From NCBI RefSeq assembly GCF_000426605.1, contig NZ_AUFR01000005.1:62001-126000 (forward strand): DNA of 64,000 nucleotides, read 5' to 3'. The notes below the pieces were generated by a model, which saw only the letters and a list, made by a program, of their open reading frames with translations, did no database searches and had not been told where the DNA came from. Of this stretch, positions 8,804 to 17,484 are shown one piece after another. How positions within the stretch are numbered: position 1 is the first letter of the stretch; each line of letters opens with the position of its first letter. The translations under genes and the position numbers were made by a program. The stretch is from Propionibacterium acidifaciens DSM 21887 (GTDB lineage: Bacteria; Actinomycetota; Actinomycetes; Propionibacteriales; Propionibacteriaceae).

Positions 8804-10726
8804 ATGAGCACCGATCGCACGAGCGCCCCGACCCGACGGATCGACCGCGTCGTCATCCGCTTCGCGGGCGACTCGGGCGACGGCGTGCAACTGACCGGCG
8901 GGCGCTTCGGCACGGACTCGGCGGAACTGGGCAACGACATCGCGACCCTGCCCAGCTACCCGTCCGAGATCCGCGCCCCGCAGGGCACGGTCGCCGGCGT
9001 CAGCAGCTTCCAGATCCAGTTCGCGGACCGCGAAGTCACGTCCCCGGGCGAGCACCTCGACGCGCTCGTCGCCATGAATGCCGCAGCGCTGCGGGCCAAC
9101 GTCGCCGACGTGAGGCGCGACGGACTCGTCATCGTGGACGACCACGGTTTCGGCGCCCGCGACCTGCGCCGGGCCGGTTACCGGGACGACCCCCTCGAAG
9201 ACGGCTCACTGGACGCCCTCCGGGTCATCCGCGTGGACATGACCGCGCTGACCATCGCAGCCGTCGAGCCCCTCGGCCTGGGCCGCAAGGACGCCCGGCG
9301 CTGCCGCGCCATGTTCGCGCTGGGCCTCGTCAGCTGGTTGTACTCGCGTCCGGTCGACGAGACCGTCTCCTGGCTCGACCGCCGGTTCGCGGACAGACCC
9401 GCCCTCCGTGACGCCGACATCGCGGCCCTGCGCGCCGGTGCGAACTACGGCGAGACCGCCGAGCTGTTCGCGGTGCGCTACGAGGTGGCGCCGGCGCCGC
9501 TGCGGAGCGGGCGCTACCGTCAGATCACAGGGAACACCGCCACCGCCTACGGACTCATGGTCGGGGCCCACCGCGCGGGGCTGCGGCTGTTCGTCGGCTC
9601 GTACCCGATCACCCCGGCCTCCGAGCTGCTGCACGAGTTGAGCCGGCAGGCCTCGCACGGGGTCATCACCTTCCAGGCCGAGGATGAGATCGCCGGCGTC
9701 GGCGCGGCCCTCGGCGCGAGTTTCGGCGGTTCGCTGGGCGTCACCACCACCTCGGGCCCGGGCTTCGCGCTGAAGCAGGAGATGATCAACCTCGCCGTCA
9801 TGATCGAGCTGCCGCTCGTCATCGTCGACGTCCAGCGGGCCGGCCCGTCGACCGGCATGCCCACCAAGACCGAGCAGGGCGACCTGCTGCAGGCCATGTG
9901 GGGCCGCAACGGCGAGTCGCCGCTGCCGGTCGTGGCCGCCGCCTCGCCCTCGGACTGCTTCGACGTGGCCGTGACGGCCTGCCGCATGGCGGTCGAGTAC
10001 CGCACGCCCGTCGTCATGCTGTCCGACGCCCTCCTCGCCAACGGCGCCGAGCCGTGGCTCCTGCCCGACCTGTCGGAGATCCCGCCGATCGACTCCCACT
10101 TGGCCACCGGGCCCAACGGCACCGACGACAGGGGCGAGCCGGTCCACCTGCCGTACCGGCGCGATCCGCGGACGCTGGCCCGCGACTGGGCGGTGCCCGG
10201 CACGCCGGGCGCCGAGCACCGGCTGGGAGGGCTCGAGAAGTCGATCGAGGCCGGCACCGTCACCTACTCCCCCCTCAACCACGAGCAGATGGTCCGCACG
10301 AGGGCGCGGCGCATCGCCGGCATCCCGGTGCCCGACGTCGAGGTGGACGACCCGAGCGGCGGTGCCAGGGTGCTCGTCGTCGGCTGGGGCTCGGCGTGGG
10401 GCTCGATCACCGCCGCCGTGCAGCGGCTGCGCGCGGCGGGCGCGGACATCGCCCGGGTGCAGGTGCGCACGCTGAACCCGCTGCCCGCCAACCTCGGCCG
10501 GGTGCTGCGCGGCTACGAGCGGGTCGTCGTCCCCGAGGCGAACCTCGGCCAGTTCGCGACGATCCTGCGCGCCCGATACCTCGTCGACGCGCGCAGTGTC
10601 ACGCAGGTGCGCGGGCAGCCGCTCGGCCTGGACGAGCTGACCGACCGCCTGGCCCGGCAGATCGACGGGCTCGACGACCCGGCGGGGGCCGTCGACGGGG
10701 AGAGCACCGAGGAGGACCATCGATGA
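8804..10726 (+). CDS. korA: 2-oxoacid:ferredoxin oxidoreductase alpha subunit (gamma-alpha fusion)
   Basis: 640 residues. It is the larger subunit of the oxygen-tolerant two-subunit 2-oxoglutarate:ferredoxin oxidoreductase, which oxidatively decarboxylates 2-oxoglutarate to succinyl-CoA and reduces ferredoxin. The N-terminal gamma domain spans about residues 13-195 (RFAGDSGDGVQLTG). The TPP-pyrimidine domain has YPITP near 266-270 and the conserved GPSTGMPTKTEQGDL loop. The C-terminal domain (about 520-620) includes LNPLPANL and EANLGQF. It overlaps korB by the 4-bp ATGA. Substrate preference (2-oxoglutarate rather than pyruvate) is inferred from similarity to mycobacterial KorA. Confidence 0.93.
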   Translation: MSTDRTSAPTRRIDRVVIRFAGDSGDGVQLTGGRFGTDSAELGNDIATLPSYPSEIRAPQGTVAGVSSFQIQFADREVTSPGEHLDALVAMNAAALRANVADVRRDGLVIVDDHGFGARDLRRAGYRDDPLEDGSLDALRVIRVDMTALTIAAVEPLGLGRKDARRCRAMFALGLVSWLYSRPVDETVSWLDRRFADRPALRDADIAALRAGANYGETAELFAVRYEVAPAPLRSGRYRQITGNTATAYGLMVGAHRAGLRLFVGSYPITPASELLHELSRQASHGVITFQAEDEIAGVGAALGASFGGSLGVTTTSGPGFALKQEMINLAVMIELPLVIVDVQRAGPSTGMPTKTEQGDLLQAMWGRNGESPLPVVAAASPSDCFDVAVTACRMAVEYRTPVVMLSDALLANGAEPWLLPDLSEIPPIDSHLATGPNGTDDRGEPVHLPYRRDPRTLARDWAVPGTPGAEHRLGGLEKSIEAGTVTYSPLNHEQMVRTRARRIAGIPVPDVEVDDPSGGARVLVVGWGSAWGSITAAVQRLRAAGADIARVQVRTLNPLPANLGRVLRGYERVVVPEANLGQFATILRARYLVDARSVTQVRGQPLGLDELTDRLARQIDGLDDPAGAVDGESTEEDHR

Positions 10727-11829
10727 GCGGCGCCGCACGGCAGCGGACCACGACGAGACCGGCGGGCGCGCGCCCGGGCCCCGACGGCCTGGCGGGGGTG
10801 CCGCGGGCCGTCGAACCGACCAGTCGCACCGATTTCGCCTCCGACGAGGAGGTGCGCTGGTGCCCCGGGTGCGGCGACCACGCGATCCTGTCGGCCCTCC
10901 AGTCGGTGCTGCCGCGGCTCGGGGTCAGACGCGAGAACACGGTCGTCATCTCAGGCATCGGCTGCTCCAGCCGCCTGCCCTACTACATGAACTGCTACGG
11001 CATGCACACGATCCACGGACGCGCCCCCACGCTGGCCACGGGTCTGGCCATCACGCGCGAGGACCTGGCTGTCTTCGTCGTGACCGGCGACGGAGACGCC
11101 CTGTCGATCGGTGCGAATCATCTCGTGCACGCGCTGCGCCGCAACGTGAACCTCACGATCCTGCTCCTCAACAACCGTATCTACGGGCTGACGAAGGGCC
11201 AGTACTCCCCCACCTCGCCGGTCGGCACGGTGACGAAGTCGAGCCCGGACGGCTCGCCCGATGCCCCGCTCGACCCGGTGAGCCTGGCGCTCGGGGCCGG
11301 GGCCACCTTCGTGGCGCGGACCATGGACTGCGACCGGTCGACCCTGGCGGCGGTGCTCGAGTCGGCGGCGCGGCACCGCGGGGCGTCCCTCGTGGAGATC
11401 TACCAGAACTGCGTGGTCTTCAACGACGGGGCTCATGCGGCGCTGCGCGGACCGGGGAGCGTCGAGGCGCTCATCCCGTTGCGGCCCGGTGAGCCGATCC
11501 GCTTCGGCCACGACGACCACTTGGGGGTCGTCGCCGACGGGAACGGCGGGGTCCGGGTCGCGGAGGTCGCCGAGACGGGCCCCGGCGCCGTGCTCGTCCA
11601 CGACCCGACCCTCGACGACCCGAGCCGGGCCTTCGCGCTGAGCCGTCTCACGACGTCCGGGGCGACGGGACGAACGGCGATGGGGATCTTCCGCGACGTG
11701 GCGCGCCCCGCCCACGACGACCGGGTCCGCGAGCGGATCCGTCGGGCCCGGGCGACCCGCGCCGGCGAGCCGGACGACGACGAGGCCCTCGCCCGGCTCA
11801 TCGCCGGCACTGACAGCTGGCTGCTGTGA
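10723..11829 (+). CDS. korB: 2-oxoacid:ferredoxin oxidoreductase beta subunit
   Basis: 368 residues, the TPP- and [4Fe-4S]-binding partner of KorA. CPGCGDH begins at C47, and C47 and C50 are expected cluster ligands. The TPP/Mg motif GDGDALSIG begins at about residue 122 and is followed by LLNNRIYGLTKGQYSPTS. The start is the ATG overlapping the korA stop, preceded by GAGGAGG. The open frame extends far upstream only as a shadow inside korA. No ferredoxin gene adjoins it, so the electron acceptor must be encoded elsewhere. Confidence 0.94.
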   Translation: MSGAARQRTTTRPAGARPGPDGLAGVPRAVEPTSRTDFASDEEVRWCPGCGDHAILSALQSVLPRLGVRRENTVVISGIGCSSRLPYYMNCYGMHTIHGRAPTLATGLAITREDLAVFVVTGDGDALSIGANHLVHALRRNVNLTILLLNNRIYGLTKGQYSPTSPVGTVTKSSPDGSPDAPLDPVSLALGAGATFVARTMDCDRSTLAAVLESAARHRGASLVEIYQNCVVFNDGAHAALRGPGSVEALIPLRPGEPIRFGHDDHLGVVADGNGGVRVAEVAETGPGAVLVHDPTLDDPSRAFALSRLTTSGATGRTAMGIFRDVARPAHDDRVRERIRRARATRAGEPDDDEALARLIAGTDSWLL

Positions 11830-11848
11830 GGGACGGGCCGTCGACGGG

Positions 11849-11854
11849 TACCCT
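11849..11854 (+). promoter_or_regulatory. -10 box TACCCT of a likely leaderless transcript
   Basis: TACCCT ends 8 bases before the GTG codon at 11863. There is no Shine-Dalgarno before either GTG 11863 or the earlier in-frame TTG 11854, and the TTG overlaps the hexamer. This favours leaderless initiation at the GTG. Confidence 0.45.
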
Positions 11855-11862
11855 TGCTCCCC

Positions 11863-13818
11863 GTGACTGAACCGGCATTCCACTTCGAGGACTTCGACCG
11901 GGACGTGCCCGCCGTCCAGGACCTGTTCCGCCATGTCAACGGGACCTGGCTGGCCACCGCCGAGATCCCCGCCGACCGCGGCTCCTGGGGCGCCTTCGAC
12001 AAGCTCCGGGAGGACTCCGAGAGGGCCGTCCGCGAGATCATCGAGGCCCAGTCGGCCGACGCCGACCCCGCGAGCGACGAGGGCCGCATCGCCGGCCTCT
12101 ACGCGTCGTTCATGGACGAGGACGCCGTCGAGGCCGCCGGCACCGCCCCCCTGGCCCCCGTCCTCGAACGCATCGACGCCATCGACTCCGTCGAGGACCT
12201 GGCCCGGTTCTGGGGCTGGAGCGCGCGCCACGGCATCGACGTGCCGCTCGACCTCGACAACGACTCCGACCCGGGCGACCCCGACCGCTACCTCATGTTC
12301 GTCGGCCAGTCCGGCATCGGCCTGCCCGACGAGGAGTACTACCGCCTCGACGAGCACGCCGCACTGCGCGAGGCCTACCGCGCGCACATCGCCACCAGCC
12401 TCGCCCTGGCCGGCGTCGCGGAGCCCGAGGCGCAGGCCGAGGCGGCCTACGGGCTCGAGCGCGAGATCGCCGCCTGCCACTGGGACAAGGTCCGCACCCG
12501 TGACATGGTCGAGATGTACCACCTCCAGACCTGGGAGCAGTTCTGCTCCGAGAGCCCGGCCCTGTGCTGGGACGCCTTCCTCGAGGGCGCCCGGCTGCCC
12601 GCCTCCTCGGTCGCCGAGGTCGTGAACTGCAACCGCACCGTCCCGACCGCCATCGCCGCGCTGGCCGTGCCCGAACGCCTCGACGACTGGCGCAGCTGGG
12701 CCCGCTGGCAGGTCGTCAACGCCCTCACCCCCTACCTCACGCGCGAGCTGGTGACCGCCGGCTTCGACTTCTACTCGAGGACCCTGCGCGGCGTTCCCAC
12801 CCAGCGGCCGCGCTGGAAGCGCGGCGTCGCGCTCACCGAGGGCGTCCTCGGCGAGGCCCTCGGCCGCCGCTACGTCACCGAGCACTTCCCTCCCGAGACG
12901 AAGACCGCCGCCGACCGTCTCGTCGCCAACCTCCTCGAGGCCTACCGCGTCTCGATCGGCGAACTCGACTGGATGACCGAGGCCACCCGGACCGAGGCCC
13001 TCGACAAGCTGAGCCGCTTCCGCGCCAAGATCGGCTACCCGTCCCGCTGGCGCGACTACTCGGCGCTCGAGATCCGCCCCGACGATCTCGTCGGCAATGT
13101 GCTGCGCGCCTGGTCCTTCGGGTTCGACCACACCATCGAGCAGCTCTCCGGCCCGGTCGACCGCGAGGAGTGGCTCATGTACCCGCAGACGGTCAACGCC
13201 TACTACCACCCGCTGCGCAACGAGATCGTCTTCCCGGCCGCCATCCTCCAGCCGCCCTTCTTCAACCCGGCGGCCGACGACGCGGTGAACTACGGCGGCA
13301 TCGGCGCGGTGATCGGCCACGAGATCGGGCACGGCTTCGACGACCAGGGCTCCACCTGCGATGGCGAGGGCCGCCTGCGCGACTGGTGGACGGACGAGGA
13401 CCGCGAGGCCTTCCGGGCCCGCACCGGCGCGCTCGTCGCCCAGTACGACGCGCTGTCGCCCGCGGGCGTCGACGACGTCCACGTCAACGGCGAGCTGACA
13501 CTCGGCGAGAACATCGGCGATCTCGGCGGCCTGACCATCGCCCACCGGGCCTGGCTCCTCTCCACCGGGGGCGTCGAGCCCGAGCCGATCGACGGTCTCA
13601 CCGGCGCCCAGCGGTTCTTCCTCGGCTGGGCCCAGGTGTGGCAGGACCTCTCGCGCCCCGAGCAGCTGCGCCAGCGACTGGCCACCGACCCGCACGCGCC
13701 CGACGAGATCCGCTGCAACCAGGTGGCGCGCAACGTCGACGCCTTCCACGAGGCCTTCGGCACGACTCCCGGGGACGGCATGTGGCTCGACCCCGAGGAG
13801 CGTGTCCGCATCTGGTGA
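11863..13818 (+). CDS. M13 family zinc metallopeptidase (neprilysin-like)
   Basis: A 651-residue oligopeptidase with the M13 signature. The zinc site HEIGH is at 486-490, with the third ligand E549 in GENIGDLGG. The substrate-binding VNAYYHP and NEIVFPAAILQPPFF stretches precede it. Length is typical of bacterial members (about 650). There is no signal peptide, so it is probably cytoplasmic and degrades short peptides, as PepO does in lactic bacteria. The start GTG is preferred over TTG 11854 because of the adjacent -10 hexamer. It follows korB by 33 bp but has its own promoter-like element. Confidence 0.93.
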   Translation: MTEPAFHFEDFDRDVPAVQDLFRHVNGTWLATAEIPADRGSWGAFDKLREDSERAVREIIEAQSADADPASDEGRIAGLYASFMDEDAVEAAGTAPLAPVLERIDAIDSVEDLARFWGWSARHGIDVPLDLDNDSDPGDPDRYLMFVGQSGIGLPDEEYYRLDEHAALREAYRAHIATSLALAGVAEPEAQAEAAYGLEREIAACHWDKVRTRDMVEMYHLQTWEQFCSESPALCWDAFLEGARLPASSVAEVVNCNRTVPTAIAALAVPERLDDWRSWARWQVVNALTPYLTRELVTAGFDFYSRTLRGVPTQRPRWKRGVALTEGVLGEALGRRYVTEHFPPETKTAADRLVANLLEAYRVSIGELDWMTEATRTEALDKLSRFRAKIGYPSRWRDYSALEIRPDDLVGNVLRAWSFGFDHTIEQLSGPVDREEWLMYPQTVNAYYHPLRNEIVFPAAILQPPFFNPAADDAVNYGGIGAVIGHEIGHGFDDQGSTCDGEGRLRDWWTDEDREAFRARTGALVAQYDALSPAGVDDVHVNGELTLGENIGDLGGLTIAHRAWLLSTGGVEPEPIDGLTGAQRFFLGWAQVWQDLSRPEQLRQRLATDPHAPDEIRCNQVARNVDAFHEAFGTTPGDGMWLDPEERVRIW

Positions 13819-13909
13819 GGGCCGGGGGCACGATCTGGACACCCGTGGACCTGGCCCCGCCCTCCGTGCCATACTGTCGGGTCAGCCCTCACGACGGACA
13901 GGAGAGTCC

Positions 13910-14809
13910 ATGAGTTTCACCGAATCGGTCACGATCTGTTTGACCAAGAAGTACGCGGACTTCAACGGACGCGCCAGCCGCAGCGAGTACTGGTGGTTCT
14001 TCGCCTTCTACATGGGCATCCTCACCATCCTCTTCACCCTCGCCTGGGTCACCTTCAGCGCCAGCGTCGCGGCGAGCCGCTACGGCGAGCCCTCCGGGTT
14101 CTCCGCCCTGCTCTTCGTGCTCTTTTTCATCGTCTTCCTGGCGGGCGTCGTCCCGTTCCTGGCCGCGGGGGCCCGCCGCCTGCACGACACCGGCAAGCCG
14201 GCCACCTACCTGCTCTTCTACCTGCTCGGCGGCCTCGCCGGCATCGGCGGCATCGTCCTGATCATCCTGTGCGCCATGGAGCCCAACCGCGGCCCGAACG
14301 TCTACGGCCCCGACCCGCTCGGTCCCGCCGGTCAGGCCGCCGGACTGCCCAATCCGTACGCACAGCCCTACGGCTCCACCCAGCCCTACGCGCAGCCCCA
14401 GGCCCAGCAGTTCGGGGGTGCCCCGACGGCCCAGCCCGCCGGCAACCCGTACGCCCAGCCCTACGGCTACAGCTCCGCCCCGGCGGACGCCCAGCCCGCC
14501 GGCAACCCGTACGCCCAGCCCTACGGCTACGGCTCCGCCCCGGCGGACGCCCAGCCCACGAGCGGCCCCTACACGGCCCCGGCCTCGAACCAGCCCCCGG
14601 CCCAGCCGACCGGCAACCCCTACGCCGCCCCGGCCCAGCCCTACGGCTCCGCCCCGGCGGACGCCCAGCCCGCGGGCAACCCCTACGCCGCCCCGGAGAG
14701 CCAGCCGTCCCCGGCCGCGACCGATCAGCCCTGTCAGGACCAGACCGGCTCCACCGCCCCCGAGGGCGATCGGAACGGCAATGGCGCCACTGGCAACGGC
14801 ACCGTCTGA
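13910..14809 (+). CDS. DUF805 membrane protein with Pro/Gln/Tyr-rich repeat tail
   Basis: 299 residues. The first 130 form a DUF805 domain: FNGRASRSEYWWF at the N-terminus, about four hydrophobic segments, the ARRLHDTG motif after the third, and a MEPNRGPN-type end. Such proteins are small inner-membrane proteins of unknown role. Residues about 140-285 are a low-complexity tail built from repeats of AQPAGNPYAQPYGY and SAPADAQP, presumably disordered. The ATG at 13910 has a good AGGAGA ribosome site, and TACTGT at 13872-13877 is a plausible -10. It ends 17 bases before a strong palindromic terminator. Confidence 0.85.
   Translation: MSFTESVTICLTKKYADFNGRASRSEYWWFFAFYMGILTILFTLAWVTFSASVAASRYGEPSGFSALLFVLFFIVFLAGVVPFLAAGARRLHDTGKPATYLLFYLLGGLAGIGGIVLIILCAMEPNRGPNVYGPDPLGPAGQAAGLPNPYAQPYGSTQPYAQPQAQQFGGAPTAQPAGNPYAQPYGYSSAPADAQPAGNPYAQPYGYGSAPADAQPTSGPYTAPASNQPPAQPTGNPYAAPAQPYGSAPADAQPAGNPYAAPESQPSPAATDQPCQDQTGSTAPEGDRNGNGATGNGTV
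14428..14547 (+). repeat. two 60-bp tandem repeats in the DUF805 tail
   Basis: The sequence around 14431 recurs almost identically 60 bases later (14491), encoding the 20-residue unit with AQPAGNPYAQPYGY. Shorter derivatives continue to about 14700. The near-identity at DNA level suggests recent slippage or unequal exchange, so tail length may vary among strains. Confidence 0.75.
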
Positions 14810-14826
14810 CCGCACGACCGGCATCG

Positions 14827-14868
14827 CACGCGGTGGGCCCGGCGCATGCGCCGGGCCCACCGCGTGCA
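14827..14868. terminator. 42-bp perfect palindrome, bidirectional terminator
   Basis: GCACGCGGTGGGCCCGGCGC is followed directly by its complement around a central ATGC, giving a 21-bp perfect inverted repeat between the convergent DUF805 and transporter genes. The stem would form equally in either transcript. Confidence 0.7.
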
Positions 14869-14877
14869 CTCGGGCGC

Positions 14878-16251
14878 CTACACCGCGACCGCGGTCTCGG
14901 CTGCTGCGCGCCTGCGCACGGCCTCGCGCCGCTGCGGTCCCCAGGTCTCGCGGGTGGCGAGGGCCGAGACGAGACCGATGACGCCGTAGATGACGATGAG
15001 CAGGGCCGGGCCCCTCCAGTCGAGGGCCTCGAAGAGGGCGGTGCAGAAGAAGGGCGTGAAGCCCGACACGACGGCCGAGAACTGGTAGGCCAGCGAGACG
15101 CCGGCCGAACGCCGCTCCGGCGGATAGAGCTCGGAGAACCAGGCGCCCTGAATGCCGGCCATGCCGTTCTGGCAGACGCAGTAACTGACGACCATGCAGC
15201 CGAACAGGACGGCGAAGGAGCTCACCTGCACGAGGCGGAACAGCGGGAAGCCCCAGGCGATGACGACGACCGACAGCATGATGTAGAGGCCGCGCCGCCC
15301 GACCCGGTCGGACAGGGCGCCCCAGCCCACCGTGGCGAACAGGCCGATGGCCGCCGCGATGAGCAGGGCCGGCAGGGTGCGGCCCGCGTTCTGGGGCGCG
15401 TGCATCTTCACGTAGGACAGCACATAGGTGATCGACACGGCGTAGGTGGCGGTCTCGGCGATCCGCAGACCCATGGCCTTGAGGAAGTTCCGCCAGTCGT
15501 TGCGCAGCGAGGCGCCAATGGGATTCTTCTCGATGTGCCCCTCCTGCTTGACCTCCTCGAACTCGGGGGACTCGGAGACGTGGGTGCGGATAACGATGCC
15601 GACGACGATGAGGATCGCGCTGAGCAGGAAGGGGACGCGCCAGGCCCAGGTGCCGGGCAGCCTCGTGGAGGCCTGGAAGGCGATCGTCGACAGCAGCAGG
15701 CCGAACGGGAAGCCCGCCTGCGTGATGCCGGTCAGGAGGCCCTTGCGGCACCACGGGGCGTGCTCGTAGGTCATGAGGATGGCGCCGCCCCACTCCCCTC
15801 CGAAGGCCAGGCCCTGGATGATGCGCACGACGAGCAGGAGGATCGGGGCGAGGATGCCCACGCTGTGGTAGGTCGGCAGGCAGCCGATGGCGACCGTCGC
15901 GCCGCCCATGAGGAGCAGCGAGGCGATGAGGATCGGCTTGCGTCCGATGCGGTCGCCGAGGTGACCGGCGATGATGCCGCCGATGGGACGCACGGCGAAG
16001 CCGATGCCCAGGGTGGCGAAGGAGGCCAACAGGCCGATGACGGGGCTGACCGCCGGGAAGAAGGCCTCGTTGAGGTACAGCGACGCCGCCGTGCCGAAAC
16101 CGATGAAGTCATAGGTCTCGACGGTGGCTCCGACGCTCGACCCGATGGCGACCTTGTACTTCTCCGGCGTCCCGTGGACGGGCGTGCCGTGCCCGGCGAG
16201 CTCGGCGAGCTCATCCTGGACTGCAGAGGTCGGTTCCTGTGCAGTGCTCAT
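14878..16251 (-). CDS. MFS transporter, metabolite:H+ symporter type
   Basis: 457 residues with 12 expected helices. It has the MHS subfamily hallmarks: GATVETYDFIGFG in helix 1, the loop 2-3 motif GHLGDRIGRKP, and RIIQGLAFGGEWGGA in helix 4-5 (as in ProP, ShiA and KgtP), followed by a long central loop. Substrates of this group are carboxylates, betaines or sugar acids. It is the last gene on the strand after the dehydrogenase and split transketolase, separated by about 250 bp that holds a terminator-like hairpin. It probably imports the substrate of that pathway. Substrate not determinable from sequence. Confidence 0.88.
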   Translation of the reverse strand: MSTAQEPTSAVQDELAELAGHGTPVHGTPEKYKVAIGSSVGATVETYDFIGFGTAASLYLNEAFFPAVSPVIGLLASFATLGIGFAVRPIGGIIAGHLGDRIGRKPILIASLLLMGGATVAIGCLPTYHSVGILAPILLLVVRIIQGLAFGGEWGGAILMTYEHAPWCRKGLLTGITQAGFPFGLLLSTIAFQASTRLPGTWAWRVPFLLSAILIVVGIVIRTHVSESPEFEEVKQEGHIEKNPIGASLRNDWRNFLKAMGLRIAETATYAVSITYVLSYVKMHAPQNAGRTLPALLIAAAIGLFATVGWGALSDRVGRRGLYIMLSVVVIAWGFPLFRLVQVSSFAVLFGCMVVSYCVCQNGMAGIQGAWFSELYPPERRSAGVSLAYQFSAVVSGFTPFFCTALFEALDWRGPALLIVIYGVIGLVSALATRETWGPQRREAVRRRAAAETAVAV

Positions 16252-16446
16252 GGTGCTCCAGAAGAGTCTGAGAGGGCGCGCGGCGCCCTCTCGGTGATTG
16301 ATCGGGCGGGACGCATCCGGTGCGTTCCGCTGCCCGCCGGACCGGATCGCCCTCGATCCGGTCGTGCGGGACGACGGCGGGGGTCTTCATCGCTCCCCCA
16401 CCGCCGCTGGCGGTACCAGCGAACCCGCCGCACCGCCGCCGGCGGT

Positions 16447-16475
16447 GCGGGGAAGACCTCCGGGGTCCTCCCCGC
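16447..16475 (-). terminator. hairpin after the transketolase C-half gene
   Basis: GCGGGGAAGACC (16447-16458) pairs with GGTCCTCCCCGC (16464-16475) with one mismatch. It lies 26 bases beyond the stop of the transketolase C-half. A second smaller hairpin, GCACCGCC/GGCGGTGC (16430-16448), adjoins it. Together they probably attenuate transcription before the transporter. Confidence 0.5.
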
Positions 16476-16500
16476 ACCGGGCCCCGACGGGGCGCTCGGC

Positions 16501-17484
16501 TCAGGCCAGCAGACCCTTGACGCGCTCGACGATCTTCGCCGTGCTCACGCCGTACCGGTCGTACAGGGTGGGCAGGGCGCCGGCGTCGAGGAATTCGTCG
16601 GGCAGGGCCACCGGGTGGATCCGCTTCGTGACGCCCCTCGTCGCCATGGCCTCGGCCACGGCGCCGAAGAGACCGCCGATGACGGTGTGGTTCTCGGCCG
16701 TGAGCACGAGCCGGTCCTCGGCGATCTCGGCGAGGACGGTCTCGGTGTCGAACGGCTTGAGGGTCGGGCAGTGCAGCACGGAGACGTCGATGCCGTCACC
16801 GGCGAGCTCCTTGGCCGCGTCGAGCGCGCGCTCGGTCATGAGGCCGGTCGACACGATGAGCACCTCGTTTCCGGGGCGGACGACCTTGGCCCTGCCCAGC
16901 TCGAAGGCGTAGTCGTACTCGTCGAGGACGACCGGCACCCTGCCGCGCAGCACCCGCATGTAGGTCGGGCCGTCGTACGCGACCAGCTGCGGGGTGGCCT
17001 GGACGATGTCGATCGCGTCGCAGGGGTCGACGATCGTCATGTTCGGCATGCCGCGCAGGATCGCGATGTCCTCGGTGGCCTGGTGGGACGGGCCGTAACC
17101 GGTGGTCAGACCGGGCAGGGCGCACACCATGTTGACGTTCAGGTTGCGCTCGGCGACATCGAGGCAGATGAAGTCGTAGGCGCGGCGGGTGGCGAACACC
17201 GAGTAGGTCGAGGCGAAGGGGATGAAGCCCTCCTGGGCGAGGCCGGTCGCCGCGCCGACCAGGGCCATCTCGGCCATGCCGACCTGGTAGAAGCGGTCGG
17301 GCATCGCGTCGCGGAAGACGTGCAGGTCGGTGTACTTGGCCAGGTCGGCGGACAGTCCGACGAGACGCTCGTCGGACTCGGCGACCTCGAGCAGGGCGTG
17401 GCCGAGCGGGGCGACCATGGTGCGCTGACCCTCGCGGGCGATGTCGGCGCTCATCGCGCCGGAGACGAGTTTCTTGGGGCTCAT
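16501..17484 (-). CDS. transketolase C-terminal subunit (split transketolase)
   Basis: 327 residues covering the pyrimidine-binding and C-terminal domains of transketolase. The GMAEMALVGAATG region carries the Glu that activates TPP, followed by FASTYSVFATRRAYDF and GPSHQATEDIAILRGMPN. With the preceding gene it forms a two-gene transketolase, as in archaea and in dedicated catabolic versions such as apulose-4-phosphate transketolase. Its ATG overlaps the upstream stop by 4 bp with an AAGGAGG ribosome site, so the halves are made in equal amounts. Probably moves a two-carbon ketol unit in a sugar or sugar-acid pathway; substrate unknown. Confidence 0.88.
   Translation of the reverse strand: MSPKKLVSGAMSADIAREGQRTMVAPLGHALLEVAESDERLVGLSADLAKYTDLHVFRDAMPDRFYQVGMAEMALVGAATGLAQEGFIPFASTYSVFATRRAYDFICLDVAERNLNVNMVCALPGLTTGYGPSHQATEDIAILRGMPNMTIVDPCDAIDIVQATPQLVAYDGPTYMRVLRGRVPVVLDEYDYAFELGRAKVVRPGNEVLIVSTGLMTERALDAAKELAGDGIDVSVLHCPTLKPFDTETVLAEIAEDRLVLTAENHTVIGGLFGAVAEAMATRGVTKRIHPVALPDEFLDAGALPTLYDRYGVSTAKIVERVKGLLA

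Noticed and set aside
13889-15793. 634-codon minus-strand frame covering the DUF805 gene and the transporter
   Set aside because: It is the complement of the DUF805 repeats and a frame-shifted reading of the transporter. The transporter's own frame (14878-16251) has all family motifs.
16252-16446. Small gene between the transporter and the transketolase
   Set aside because: Open frames here are Arg/Pro-rich, lack ribosome sites and overlap terminator hairpins. I see only regulatory sequence.
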